A stretch of DNA of 64,000 nucleotides from Phycisphaerales bacterium (GCA_029260265.1 JAJDDO010000026.1:186001-250000), one strand, 5' to 3'. Positions 35,466-44,290 are shown, counted from the first letter of the stretch. A program made the numbers and translations. The notes: a model not told the origin generated them from the sequence alone.

Positions 35466-36107
35466 ATGATGACTAGCCAAGAGATCGAACAACAAGAGTC
35501 GCCATCGATTGCGTTGAACATCATCTCGCTCGATGATGACAAAGACTTTGGTGAATACATCACCGGCGTGCTCGGCTCGCTTGGCCATCGGACACGCTCG
35601 GTGTCCACGCCCGAACAACTCGTCGAGGAATGCTCGACAGATCGCCCAGATATCATCTTGCTCGATCTGAACATGGGTGCAGTCTCCGGCGAAGAGGTCC
35701 TCGCCGAGATCAAAGAAAACTATCCCAAACAGTGTGTCATCGTTGTGACCGGTTACCCATCGCTTGAATCGATGCGCAAGACCTTCAAGCAAGATGTGTT
35801 CGATTACCTGACCAAGCCATTCAGCGTCGACGATCTCAAGCGGGTGATCCAACTCGCCGCAGCAGAGTTCGGGCTTGGGCTCCGCCCGATGGATCGTCTC
35901 CGTTCCGAGCTCGGACGCCAGATCCGTCTCGCACGGACCCGGCATGGATGGACCCTGCGTGAACTCTCCCAAACCAGCGGGATCTCGGTGAGCCAGCTCA
36001 GCTCCATCGAACGCGGCACCCACCTGCCCAGCATCGAATCCCTCGTCTCAATCGCAAACGCCCTCGGCTCCACGCCGAGCATCTGGTTCGAGTCCTCCGG
36101 GTTCTAA
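35466..36107 (+). CDS. response regulator with XRE-type HTH output
   Basis: A 213-residue protein. The receiver domain (about 15-135) has the acidic pair in SLDDDKDF, the phospho-acceptor Asp67 in ILLDLNMG, Thr in VTGYP and Lys117 in YLTKPF. The C-terminal domain (about 145-205) is a helix-turn-helix of Cro/CI-XRE type: LGRQIRLARTRHGWTLRELSQTSG then SVSQLSSIERG and PSIESLVSIANALG. Receiver domains usually carry OmpR, NarL or NtrC outputs, so the XRE output is uncommon. It is the probable partner of the kinase ending at 35417. Targets are unknown. Confidence 0.92.
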   Translation: MMTSQEIEQQESPSIALNIISLDDDKDFGEYITGVLGSLGHRTRSVSTPEQLVEECSTDRPDIILLDLNMGAVSGEEVLAEIKENYPKQCVIVVTGYPSLESMRKTFKQDVFDYLTKPFSVDDLKRVIQLAAAEFGLGLRPMDRLRSELGRQIRLARTRHGWTLRELSQTSGISVSQLSSIERGTHLPSIESLVSIANALGSTPSIWFESSGF

Positions 36108-36157
36108 CCCCAGCATCGTTTCCTGCAGTATGGGCTCGACCCCCGCGAGCCGGTGTC

Positions 36158-36163
36158 TATTGT
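36158..36163 (+). promoter_or_regulatory. -10-like hexamer of lpxB
   Basis: TATTGT ends 5 bases before GTG 36169, supporting that start over ATG 36130. Confidence 0.45.
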
Positions 36164-36168
36164 TTGGT

Positions 36169-37407
36169 GTGCCGTTATCCGAAGAAAAACCCGCGATCCT
36201 CTTCACCGCCTTCGAACCCTCAGGCGACGATCACGCGTCCGGAATTATCCGTGTCCTCAAAGAGTGGTACCCCGATCTCAAGATCTTCGGATGGGGCGGA
36301 CGCCGAATGCGCGAGGCAGGGGCCGACATCATCGAACACACCGGCGATGACGCCGTCATGGGTGTGCCCGGGCTCGAAAAAATCCAAGAGCACCGACGCA
36401 TCAACGCCAAGATAGAACAATGGCTCAAAGAGAACCCCGTCACGGTGCATGTCCCTGTCGATTCTCCCGCAGCCAACTTTCCGGTCTGTAAACTCACCAA
36501 AGCCACCGGGGCAAAGGTCATCCATATGGTGGCGCCGCAACTCTGGGCATGGGCCCCGTGGCGTATACGCAAGCTCCGCCGATTGACCGATCATGTGATG
36601 TGTGTGCTCCCCTTCGAGCCCGATTGGTTCCGCCCACGCGGCGTAGAAGCCACTTACATCGGACACCAGCTCTTTGACGAGCCGCTCGATCTCCAAATAC
36701 TCGATTCACTCACACAAAGCTGGCCGACCGGTGCCCAGCAGATCGCGTTGATGCCCGGTTCACGCCCCGGTGAGATGCGAAAAAACTTCCCTCTGCTGCT
36801 CGGTGCATACAACAAGCTCGCCGCAGAGCACCCCGATATGGTCGGGATGGTCGCCGCCACACGAGAAGAGATCGAACCCGTCCTCCGCCAGATCGCCAAG
36901 GACGCCCGGCTCGATTGGCCCGAATCGCTCTCCATCACCCATGCCCAGACCGACGCGGTGATCCGGTGGTGCAGCTTCGCCCTGGTCGTTTCGGGGACCG
37001 TCACCCTGCAGATTGCCCGACAGCACAAACCAATGGTGATCGTGTACAAATCTTCCAAGCTGATCTGGTCGTTGATCGCACGCTGGTTTATCCAGACAAA
37101 GTTCTTCACGCTGCCCAACATTGTCGCTGGGCGAGAGATCGTCCCCGAGCTGGTCCCACATTTCGCCGGCGCAGAGCCAATCGCCGACCGAGCGGTGCAG
37201 TTCCTCGAAAGCCCCGACGCTTACGAAAATCAGGTCGCCGAGCTGCAATCCTTGACCGATCAGTTCAGCGGCCACCACGCATCACAAAACGCCGCCGCCC
37301 TCATCGCCAAGTTCGCCGGGCTCAATCCAATCACTCATTCACAGCCTGATCGGGATCAGGCCCAAACCGCATCGGGTATTGCCGGCGCGGTCAGTGATGC
37401 CGAATGA
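36169..37407 (+). CDS. lpxB: lipid-A-disaccharide synthase
   Basis: LpxB joins UDP-2,3-diacylglucosamine to lipid X to give the lipid A disaccharide on the inner face of the inner membrane. The 412-residue protein has the family N-terminus ILFTAFEPSGDDHASGIIRVL, FGWGGRRMREAG, PQLWAWAPWRIRKL, CVLPFEPDWF, YIGHQLFD and the C-terminal MPGSRPGEMRKNFPLLL and VVSGTVTLQIA. It indicates LPS-type outer membrane lipid. GTG 36169 fits the family start and a TATTGT hexamer. The 3' end overlaps the convergent gene at 37339 by 69 bases. Confidence 0.94.
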   Translation: MPLSEEKPAILFTAFEPSGDDHASGIIRVLKEWYPDLKIFGWGGRRMREAGADIIEHTGDDAVMGVPGLEKIQEHRRINAKIEQWLKENPVTVHVPVDSPAANFPVCKLTKATGAKVIHMVAPQLWAWAPWRIRKLRRLTDHVMCVLPFEPDWFRPRGVEATYIGHQLFDEPLDLQILDSLTQSWPTGAQQIALMPGSRPGEMRKNFPLLLGAYNKLAAEHPDMVGMVAATREEIEPVLRQIAKDARLDWPESLSITHAQTDAVIRWCSFALVVSGTVTLQIARQHKPMVIVYKSSKLIWSLIARWFIQTKFFTLPNIVAGREIVPELVPHFAGAEPIADRAVQFLESPDAYENQVAELQSLTDQFSGHHASQNAAALIAKFAGLNPITHSQPDRDQAQTASGIAGAVSDAE

Positions 37408-38040
37408 TTCAATCAACGGCGAGCTCACCGGCAAATCATGATTCAGACACTCGTGCACCAGCTGTGTCAGATCATGCTCGATCGTCGCATCATCGGCGGC
37501 AAAGAGAATCACAAGCATCCCCGCGTGCCAGATGCTCGGCTCAGACGCAAGCTTGGCGATGTCCTTTATCGGACCAGTTACAAGCTCTCGCGCATACGAC
37601 CTGTTCGCCCCAGGCACACCATCAACATACGCGAACTGCGCGATAGCCTTGACCTCGATCCAGTAACAATCATTCGGGTCGACGCCCACACGCTCTGGTG
37701 AAACATTGTGGGCAACTTCGTGAAAAAGGGTGCCCTGGGCCATTTCGATGAGCCGTTGTTCTTTGACCGGATCAAAGATCTCCAGGCCTGGTTTCTCGGT
37801 CAGGACCAGATCGCACCGCTGCCTCGCCGAGTTTTTCGGCACAAACTCACTGCCAGAGGGATAAGGAATCTCCCGAAGCACGCCGTGTCCGCTGTTGATA
37901 AGTCCCTGCTCAACAACCGGATGCAGTGATGTTTCATTCAGAGAATCAAGCCCATGCACCGCCTGCAACTCGGCGAGCTCACCCGCCGCCAGCTCAAGGG
38001 AATCTCTCGCAGCATTCAAAATGACCGGTGGTGCCCACAC
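37339..38040 (-). CDS. putative nuclease-fold protein
   Basis: A 233-residue protein not in a family I can name. CDLVLTEKPGLEIFD followed by CYWIEVKAIAQF gives an Asp then ExK on successive strands, the pattern of PD-(D/E)XK nucleases. The C-terminal half continues with ILFAADDATIEHDL and a helical end. The nuclease call is inference only. The start is GTG 38040, 6 bases after a minus-strand TATTCT. It overlaps the end of lpxB by 69 bases on the opposite strand. There is no methyltransferase beside it, so a restriction role is not supported. Confidence 0.65.
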   Translation of the reverse strand: MWAPPVILNAARDSLELAAGELAELQAVHGLDSLNETSLHPVVEQGLINSGHGVLREIPYPSGSEFVPKNSARQRCDLVLTEKPGLEIFDPVKEQRLIEMAQGTLFHEVAHNVSPERVGVDPNDCYWIEVKAIAQFAYVDGVPGANRSYARELVTGPIKDIAKLASEPSIWHAGMLVILFAADDATIEHDLTQLVHECLNHDLPVSSPLIESFGITDRAGNTRCGLGLIPIRL

Positions 38041-38046
38041 CCACCT

Positions 38047-38052
38047 AGAATA
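38047..38052 (-). promoter_or_regulatory. -10-like hexamer
   Basis: TATTCT on the minus strand, 6 bases before GTG 38040. Confidence 0.4.
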
Positions 38053-38153
38053 CCGGAAATCTCACGCTCGTTTGCTTTTTTGGTCTAAATCGAGGATGAT
38101 CCCCGAATCAATCTCAACCAATCCCCATCTCACAAAATCGACTGAGGCGCTTT

Positions 38154-40037
38154 ATGGAATCCATCAACTCCTTCATCAATACGCTCAACGGCTATATGTT
38201 CCACATGAATGTGGTGTGGGCACTGGTAATTACCGGGTTCATTTACACAGCATGGTCAATCTTTGGGCAGTATCGCGCACTCACACACGGCGTCAAAGTG
38301 GTTCGTGGGAAGTACGATGACAAAGAAGATCCCGGGGCAATCAATCACTTCCAAGCCCTCTCCGCAGCACTCTCGGCGACGGTCGGACTCGGAAACATCG
38401 CAGGCGTCGCTGTAGCTGTAGCGCTGGGCGGCCCAGGCGCCATCTTCTGGATGTGGGTGATTGGTGTTCTCGGCATGGCATTGAAAATGACCGAGGTCAC
38501 TCAATCAATGCTCGCCCGAAATATCGATGACCCCGACAACCCGCGAGGCGGACCGATGTATGTGGTTCAACAGGGCTTTGCGAGTTGGGGACTCAAACCC
38601 ATCGGGACATTCATCGGCGGGATCTTCGCGGTCACGGTGATCATCTCCGCAATTACCGGCGGCAATATGTTCCAAGCATGGAATGTCGCTGACATCACCA
38701 AGACATATTTTGGCCTTGATCAGGTGGTGACTGGCGTTGTCCTCACCATCGTAGTTGGGCTGGTCATCATCGGCGGAATTAAGCGTATCGGCTCGGTCGC
38801 CGGGAAGATAGTCCCGCTTATGTGCGGGATCTATGTAACCGCTGCCTTCGTGGTTCTGTTCTCCAACATCTCGGCGATCCCTGACATGCTGATGCTCATC
38901 GTCAAGAGCGGACTCCCGATCTGGCTCGGTGGGGCTAACGCAGAACCCACCGGAGCGTTCCTCGGAGGCACCTTCGGGTATGCAGCTATTTGGGGAATCA
39001 AGAGAGCCCTGTTCAGCTCAGAAGCGGGGCAGGGATCCAGCCCAATCGCGCACTCAGCGGCAAAGACGGACGAGCCGGTACGAGAAGGTGTCGTTGCAGG
39101 GCTTGAACCATTTATAGATACAATCGTGGTCTGCACGCTGACTGCTTTGGTCATTTTGTCAAGCGGCGCATACAACCGTGATGCAGAGTCGGAATACCTC
39201 GTTCCAACCGCGGTCAGTGTAGAGAAAACCACGGATTCAGACGGGAATCTGATCGAAGAATCGTGGACCCTCACGAGCGAGCCTCTTCCAAGGATGAGCG
39301 CTGATGCTCGGCGCATCCGCCGGAGCGCGGAAAGCGATTCAGGCTGGCGAGATGGCGAGACTCTGTTTATGGTGGTCAAGGCAGACCATGACGCCAATAC
39401 GGGCCGTGATTTCAGTCGAATCACGGGAACCGCTTGGCTCGATAGAGAAAACGATCTCTGGAAAGTGAACTGGGGGACACTGAAAAGCAAGATCAAGCCC
39501 GAGTTCCGATTGAAAGAAGATGGATCTATCGACCTTGGCGTTTATGGTGATTACGCAGGCGCATCAATGACCGCTTACGCTTTCGATCGTGTGAAACCTG
39601 GTTCCGGGATGGTGCTCGTGACCATCGCGGCCTGGCTCTTTGCTGTATCAACAATGATCTCATGGTCTTACTATGGAGAGCAGGCAGTGCTCTTTATCTG
39701 TGGCTCGATGTCGGATTCAACGATCAGAGCTGTGACCTTGCTCTACAAAGGCTTTTACTGCCTCTGTATCCTAATGACAACCGTGCTCGCCTCGCCGATT
39801 TTCACCGCAGCGGACGGCTCGAAGACCGCGATCCTTTCAACTGATCATGAACTTGACACCTGGACAACCCTCGGTTTAGGCGTGATGCTGGTCGCGAATA
39901 TCCCGATCATGCTCCTATTCGGATACAAAGCAATGAACGCGTACCATGATTACTTCGCTCGGATGAAGTCAGGCGGCGACGATGCCCACGAGGCCCCACC
40001 AATCATCGATGTCGCTGAGGGCAAAGACATCGAGTAA
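38154..40037 (+). CDS. alanine/glycine:cation symporter with inserted domain
   Basis: A 627-residue AGCS-family Na+-coupled amino acid symporter. The core has ALSATVGLGNIAGVAVAVALGGPGA, SSEAGQGSSPIAHSAAKTDEP and STMISWSYYGEQA, all typical. Family members are usually 450-550 residues. Here about 130 extra polar residues (roughly 340-470), rich in Asp, Glu, Arg and Ser, are inserted between the segment ending TALVILSSGAYN and the one beginning MTAYAFDRV, in what should be a loop outside the membrane core. GAGG lies before the ATG. A terminator follows. The substrate is probably alanine or glycine by family. Confidence 0.9.
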   Translation: MESINSFINTLNGYMFHMNVVWALVITGFIYTAWSIFGQYRALTHGVKVVRGKYDDKEDPGAINHFQALSAALSATVGLGNIAGVAVAVALGGPGAIFWMWVIGVLGMALKMTEVTQSMLARNIDDPDNPRGGPMYVVQQGFASWGLKPIGTFIGGIFAVTVIISAITGGNMFQAWNVADITKTYFGLDQVVTGVVLTIVVGLVIIGGIKRIGSVAGKIVPLMCGIYVTAAFVVLFSNISAIPDMLMLIVKSGLPIWLGGANAEPTGAFLGGTFGYAAIWGIKRALFSSEAGQGSSPIAHSAAKTDEPVREGVVAGLEPFIDTIVVCTLTALVILSSGAYNRDAESEYLVPTAVSVEKTTDSDGNLIEESWTLTSEPLPRMSADARRIRRSAESDSGWRDGETLFMVVKADHDANTGRDFSRITGTAWLDRENDLWKVNWGTLKSKIKPEFRLKEDGSIDLGVYGDYAGASMTAYAFDRVKPGSGMVLVTIAAWLFAVSTMISWSYYGEQAVLFICGSMSDSTIRAVTLLYKGFYCLCILMTTVLASPIFTAADGSKTAILSTDHELDTWTTLGLGVMLVANIPIMLLFGYKAMNAYHDYFARMKSGGDDAHEAPPIIDVAEGKDIE

Positions 40038-40058
40038 CCAGCGTATCGAATCCATCAC

Positions 40059-40090
40059 AAGCCGCCCGGAATCTCTCTGGGCGGCTTTTT
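40059..40090 (+). terminator. Rho-independent terminator
   Basis: AAGCCGCCC (40059-40067) pairs with GGGCGGCTT (40079-40087), followed by T residues, 22 bases after the symporter stop. Confidence 0.88.
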
Positions 40091-40571
40091 ACATCACCCG
40101 TGACGCAAGCACCATCAAACCCGCGATCCCGATCGACCAGATACAAAGCGTGGTCCAGACCATCAACTTGTGCGCCGAACTCATCGAAGGCTTGCGATCT
40201 GGAAGCGGAATATGAGAGAGCTCATCCATCGCCAACCCGTCGAGCCCCCCCCGTGTGCAGGCGCGACGAACGATCTGGACCATCACCTCGCTGTGCATCG
40301 GCGAGAACCCCGCCCTGGCGCACTGCTCGAGCATCTCTCGGTGTTCGGTCTCGATCTTGTACATCGAATGATTCGCCAGCTGCGTCTGGATGCGGATCTG
40401 CAATCGCGCCGCCGCTATCCATCTGGGATCACCGGACTCCATCGGCAGCGCGTCCGAAAACGAATCCCCGGTTCGGTCTGTAACGGTTTGTCGGGTCTCG
40501 TCAACGCCGGTGTGCGTCAGACGCAACGCTTGCACCTGCCCAATGCTTCTGATCTTTGTTTCTTGTTCCAT
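40089..40571 (-). CDS. hypothetical protein with C-terminal membrane anchor
   Basis: A 160-residue protein: a polar, mostly helical body with three or four cysteines, and one hydrophobic segment at the extreme C-terminus (VWTTLCIWSIGIAGLMVLAS), giving a tail-anchored topology. LANHSMYKIETEHREMLEQ and VQIVRRACTRGGLDGLAM resemble no family I recognise. Its codon pattern is like the neighbours. It is divergent from the membrane protein gene that follows. Coding is likely but not certain. Confidence 0.6.
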   Translation of the reverse strand: MEQETKIRSIGQVQALRLTHTGVDETRQTVTDRTGDSFSDALPMESGDPRWIAAARLQIRIQTQLANHSMYKIETEHREMLEQCARAGFSPMHSEVMVQIVRRACTRGGLDGLAMDELSHIPLPDRKPSMSSAHKLMVWTTLCIWSIGIAGLMVLASRVM

Positions 40572-40647
40572 ACCCTGAAGGGGGCAGATTCCGTGCCAAA
40601 TGAAAAAGAATCCCCCGCCTCATCAAATCCCATTCCCCCCTCGCCCG

Positions 40648-41166
40648 ATGATACCATCCCCGGAGGTCCCAACCCTGAGTAATCAAGCCCCAAACCCGCT
40701 TCCGACGATCCAAACGACGCTCAATGCGTCCGAGGTTGTCGATCGGCTCAAGGTCCGATCAAAGCGAGGCAAACTCGCGGGCTTTGACGAGCACCCAAGG
40801 GCGGGCATCGCCTCGGTCGCTGCCTTCGGCTCGCCATTCGACAGCGTGCTCAGCATCCACCACGCCGAAAACACCGTCTCATTCACGCTCAATCTCGCCA
40901 CCAAGCTCCCAACAATCTTCGCGTTGGTATTGGTGCTCACGGTATGGCCGGGGATGCCATTGACCGATTCATTCCTGAGCAACTTTCTCTGGTACGAGGG
41001 CTTACTCTCCCGCGGGTTGGCGACCTGGATGTGGTATGTGCCGACGACGATCCTGCCGTTGCCATTCGTCTGGCGGACCGCGATCAATCGCTCCCGCGCC
41101 AGCGCTCGCGAGCACGCGATCGGAACTGTCGAGAAAATCCGCAAAGCGATCGAGCTGTCGGCTTAG
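40648..41166 (+). CDS. small integral membrane protein
   Basis: About 172 residues with two hydrophobic segments (LPTIFALVLVLTVWPGMPL and MWYVPTTILPLPFVW) separated by a loop containing SDSFLSNFLWYEGLL-like residues, then a basic helical tail. The start is uncertain: ATG 40600 and ATG 40648 are in frame, and GGAGG at 40662-40666 precedes the rare codon CTG 40675. The stop overlaps the end of the ABC-F gene by four bases on the opposite strand. No family recognised. Confidence 0.65.
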   Translation: MIPSPEVPTLSNQAPNPLPTIQTTLNASEVVDRLKVRSKRGKLAGFDEHPRAGIASVAAFGSPFDSVLSIHHAENTVSFTLNLATKLPTIFALVLVLTVWPGMPLTDSFLSNFLWYEGLLSRGLATWMWYVPTTILPLPFVWRTAINRSRASAREHAIGTVEKIRKAIELSA

Positions 41167-43145
41167 CCAGACTTGCGTATCCACTCATGCTCGAGCTCAT
41201 CGAGTTCTTCTTTCAATGCATCGCGTTTGGTGGTCAGCGTGTTGGCTTTGTCGATGTCCTTCCAGACCTCGGTGTTATTGAGCTCAGAATCGAGCACGCC
41301 GATCTCTGATTCGATCTCGGCCATCCGCCCCTCAATTTTGTCAACAGACATCCACGAGAAACGGCTTTTCGCCATCGGCTCCGCTTGCCTCTCTGGAACC
41401 ACCTTCGCCGCTGCCGCGACCGGCTTGGGCTTCATCTTTGCAGCCCGCTCATCTGCTCGGCGCTGCTGATACAGCTTCCATTCGGTGTAAGTCCCCGCAA
41501 AGACGCTCGCCCCGCCCCGGCCATCGAGAACAAGCAGGTGGTCGCACACCGCATCAATCAACGCCCGATCATGTGAGATCAGGATGATCGTGCCGTCGAA
41601 GGCGCCCTTGGTTGTTTTGCCGGTCTTCGGGTCCTCGGTATCGCGGGCAAGCGTTTGCTCCAGCCGCTCGGCAGCCTGAATATCAAGGTGATTGGTCGGC
41701 TCGTCAAGCACAAGCAGATTCTTCGCGCTCGCCAGTAACCCAGCAAGCACCGCCCGAGCACGCTCGCCCCCAGACATCACCCCCAGCGGGCGTTCCTGGT
41801 CATTGCCGGAAAACAAGAACGCGCCCGCAAGGTTGCGAGCGTCCTGCTCGCTCATCTGCACGCGGTCCTCGGTCTCCTTGCGGATCGTGTCCTGGATATG
41901 ACGGTACACAGTCTTCGAAGGATCAAGATCCTCGTGCGTCTGGGTGAAGTGCCCAATCGCCAGCTTGGATCCGAGCTTGACCGTTCCCGCGTTGAGCTCC
42001 TGCTCGCCGAGCAGGCACCGGATCAGCGTCGATTTGCCCGCGCCGTTCGGTCCGATGACGCCCCATCGTTCGCCGCGCTCAACCTGAACACTCAATCCAT
42101 CAAACAGCACCTTCGTCGTGCCGTCCTCATTCGGGTACGACTTGCAGACCGAGCGTGCGCCAACAATAATATCACCAGCCCGCTCAGCCTTGGGCAGGTT
42201 CAATCGAAGCTCGGTCAGCTCAATCGGACGCTCGAGCGCATCCTCTTTGATCCGATCCAGCCTCGATTCACGCCCCTTGGCCTGCTTTGCCCGCTGACCG
42301 GCCTTGAACTGACGGATGAACTCTTCCTCTCTCCGAAACATCGCCTGCTGTTTCTCGAAGGCCCGCAACTGGGTCACCCGGCGCTCGACGCGCTGATCGC
42401 GAAACGCCGCATAGTTGCCCGGGTACTCGACCAGCCGCATGTGCTCCACCTCGATGATCCGGTGCACCACACGATCAAGCATATACCGATCGTGCGAAAT
42501 CAGGATCACCGCACCGCGGTAGGATTCACGCAAGAAACCCTCCAACCATTCCCGCCCATTCATATCAAGATGGTTCGTCGGCTCATCAAGCAGCAGCACG
42601 CCCGGCTGCTCAAGCAATATCCGCGCCAACGCCACTCGAGCCCGCTGACCACCCGAAAGATCATCGACATCAATATCAAACTGCTCATCCGTGAAACCCA
42701 GACCATGCAGCACCTGATCAACAAGATGCTCAACCGCGTACCCGCCCGCAGCGTCAATCGCACGCTCGATGCGCTCTTGTTCTCGCATCAGTCTTTCAAG
42801 CTGCTCGCCCGCCGCCTCACCCATCGAGTGGAACACCTGATCGAGTTCGTCCTGCATCTCGTGCACCCGGTCAAACGCCCGCTGAGCCGCCCGCTTGAGC
42901 GTATCCCCAGCCACGAGGGCCGGATCCTGGTGAAGATACCCAACGCAGGTCCCACGCTGAGGGACGATCGTGCCTGCCTCGGGCTTGATGATCCCGGCGA
43001 GGGCTTTCAAGAGCGTAGATTTTCCGCAACCATTCCGCCCAACCACACCAACACGCTCGCCCGGCTCAAGGCTCAACGAGACATCGCGCAGGATCGTGTG
43101 ATCGCCGAACGAATGGGTGATATTGGTCGCACTGAGCACGGGCAT
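41163..43145 (-). CDS. ABC-F family ATPase
   Basis: A 660-residue protein with two ABC cassettes and no membrane part, hence ABC-F, a family acting on the ribosome. Walker A motifs are GRNGCGKST and GPNGAGKST; signatures are LSGGQRARVALARIL and MSGGERARAVLAGLL; Walker B segments are VLLLDEPTNHLD and LLVLDEPTNHLD. The inter-domain linker (about 240-310) is rich in Arg, Gln and Glu, as in ribosome-binding members. A C-terminal coiled coil (IEGRMAEIESEIGVLDSEL onward) is like Uup. Assignment to Uup, EttA or YheS subgroup is not possible by eye. Confidence 0.93.
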   Translation of the reverse strand: MPVLSATNITHSFGDHTILRDVSLSLEPGERVGVVGRNGCGKSTLLKALAGIIKPEAGTIVPQRGTCVGYLHQDPALVAGDTLKRAAQRAFDRVHEMQDELDQVFHSMGEAAGEQLERLMREQERIERAIDAAGGYAVEHLVDQVLHGLGFTDEQFDIDVDDLSGGQRARVALARILLEQPGVLLLDEPTNHLDMNGREWLEGFLRESYRGAVILISHDRYMLDRVVHRIIEVEHMRLVEYPGNYAAFRDQRVERRVTQLRAFEKQQAMFRREEEFIRQFKAGQRAKQAKGRESRLDRIKEDALERPIELTELRLNLPKAERAGDIIVGARSVCKSYPNEDGTTKVLFDGLSVQVERGERWGVIGPNGAGKSTLIRCLLGEQELNAGTVKLGSKLAIGHFTQTHEDLDPSKTVYRHIQDTIRKETEDRVQMSEQDARNLAGAFLFSGNDQERPLGVMSGGERARAVLAGLLASAKNLLVLDEPTNHLDIQAAERLEQTLARDTEDPKTGKTTKGAFDGTIILISHDRALIDAVCDHLLVLDGRGGASVFAGTYTEWKLYQQRRADERAAKMKPKPVAAAAKVVPERQAEPMAKSRFSWMSVDKIEGRMAEIESEIGVLDSELNNTEVWKDIDKANTLTTKRDALKEELDELEHEWIRKSG

Positions 43146-43170
43146 GGGTTCCGAGTGTACGCCTCACAGA

Positions 43171-44190
43171 TCAACCAAGCCCAAAGAACCGCCGATGGTG
43201 GGCAAGGATCTCGTCGACGATCGCATCCTCCGGCTGATCATTCCAATCATCCTCAAGAAAACACCCGCCGAGGATAAGGCAGCTCCGCCGCGGGAACATG
43301 TACCGAAACCCGTCATGCACCCCGTACCCAAGATCCTGCGGCTTCAAGTGCACAAGCACACCCCGCGCCGGGAACACCCGATCATCGCCAAAGATCTCCC
43401 GCGAACCCAGCGCCAACGCGTTGACCAGCACCCGCTCATCAAGCGTGCCCAGATCATCGATGCCCTCGAAAACCCGATACACAAACTCCCCGCCGAGTTC
43501 ATGGATCTCATCGACGAGCGCATCAAGAAACTGGTCGGTGTGGATAAAATCGGTACGGAACACTCGCCCGCTCCGCGGCGGCCCAGCAAGCGGCAACAAA
43601 TCAAGCCGCTCCCCGGGTGCGATCGTCCCGTTACCAAAGAGCCGATGCTCCTCGAGCGCATACGCCGGCTCATAGATCGGCATCTGCTCAACGCCGTACC
43701 GCTCTCGATCAATCTGTTGAAACACGGAATGAGACGCATGGAGCACCCGCTTGAAGTGTTCTGTCTCGCTCACAGATCGCCCGAACTCAACCCCGATCGG
43801 AAGCCACAAGGCGCCCGCGATAATGCTCGTCGTCTGCTTCGCACGCTTCTCTGCATACACCCGCACACGATGTCCGCGTAAGAGCAACTCGCGTGCGCTC
43901 GTCAAGCCAACCACGCCCGCGCCCAACACCCCAATCGGTTCGCAGTCTTGCAAACACTGCTCGGCATTGTCCGCGGTTTCAACTGCTGTCCCAAAGCCCA
44001 GCGTGACCCCGCTGCCGCCATGCCCATAGTTATGAAGAATGGTCTTGCCAATATCGGCACGTTGTTCTATCTCAAGACGCAGCCCGCCCCGCCTGCACGG
44101 TCGAAGCCCACAAACCACGCCGATCACCTGATCGTCATCCAGGTTCGGAGCAGCAAGAATCCCGGCTTGTTTTGGCGGTTGGGTCTGCAT
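43171..44190 (-). CDS. D-amino-acid-oxidase-like flavoprotein with permuted motif order
   Basis: A 339-residue FAD enzyme whose motifs match D-amino-acid/D-aspartate oxidases but in a rotated order. Residues 24-72 read GVVCGLRPCRRGGLRLE and then HNYGHGGSGVTLGFGTA, which close normal DAAO proteins. Only after this comes the FAD-binding GVLGAGVVGLTSARELL (87-103), normally at the N-terminus. Then follow SIIAGALWLP, the substrate domain, YMFPRRSCLILGGCF, and the protein ends at FFGLG without a second copy of the GLRP/YGHGG part. All pieces appear once in one frame. It is thus probably an active permuted oxidase producing keto acid, ammonia and H2O2. ATG 44190 is the likely start; it is divergent from panB. 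Confidence 0.85.
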   Translation of the reverse strand: MQTQPPKQAGILAAPNLDDDQVIGVVCGLRPCRRGGLRLEIEQRADIGKTILHNYGHGGSGVTLGFGTAVETADNAEQCLQDCEPIGVLGAGVVGLTSARELLLRGHRVRVYAEKRAKQTTSIIAGALWLPIGVEFGRSVSETEHFKRVLHASHSVFQQIDRERYGVEQMPIYEPAYALEEHRLFGNGTIAPGERLDLLPLAGPPRSGRVFRTDFIHTDQFLDALVDEIHELGGEFVYRVFEGIDDLGTLDERVLVNALALGSREIFGDDRVFPARGVLVHLKPQDLGYGVHDGFRYMFPRRSCLILGGCFLEDDWNDQPEDAIVDEILAHHRRFFGLG

Positions 44191-44279
44191 AATCACACCG
44201 CTCGAAGCCTAGTCCATGCCATACGCGAAAGCATCAAGATTCCCCGTCATACGAGGGAATACAACAGCCAGAATCGGTG

Positions 44280-44285
44280 TATACT
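44280..44285 (+). promoter_or_regulatory. -10-like hexamer of panB
   Basis: TATACT ends 5 bases before GTG 44291. Confidence 0.45.
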
Positions 44286-44290
44286 CGTGC

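Noticed and set aside
37339-38040. Restriction-modification system
   Set aside because: Neither this gene nor 2286-2819 has a methyltransferase or specificity gene nearby, so only a nuclease-like fold can be suggested.
40593-40682. A 29-codon frame starting at GTG with AAGGGGG upstream, before the membrane protein gene
   Set aside because: Pro/Ser/Asn-rich and short; a leader peptide is conceivable but nothing in it points to regulation.
41898-43277. A 459-codon open frame opposite the ABC-F gene
   Set aside because: Antisense shadow of a GC-rich gene; the product is Arg/Leu/His-rich without motifs, while the minus strand has full Walker and signature motifs.
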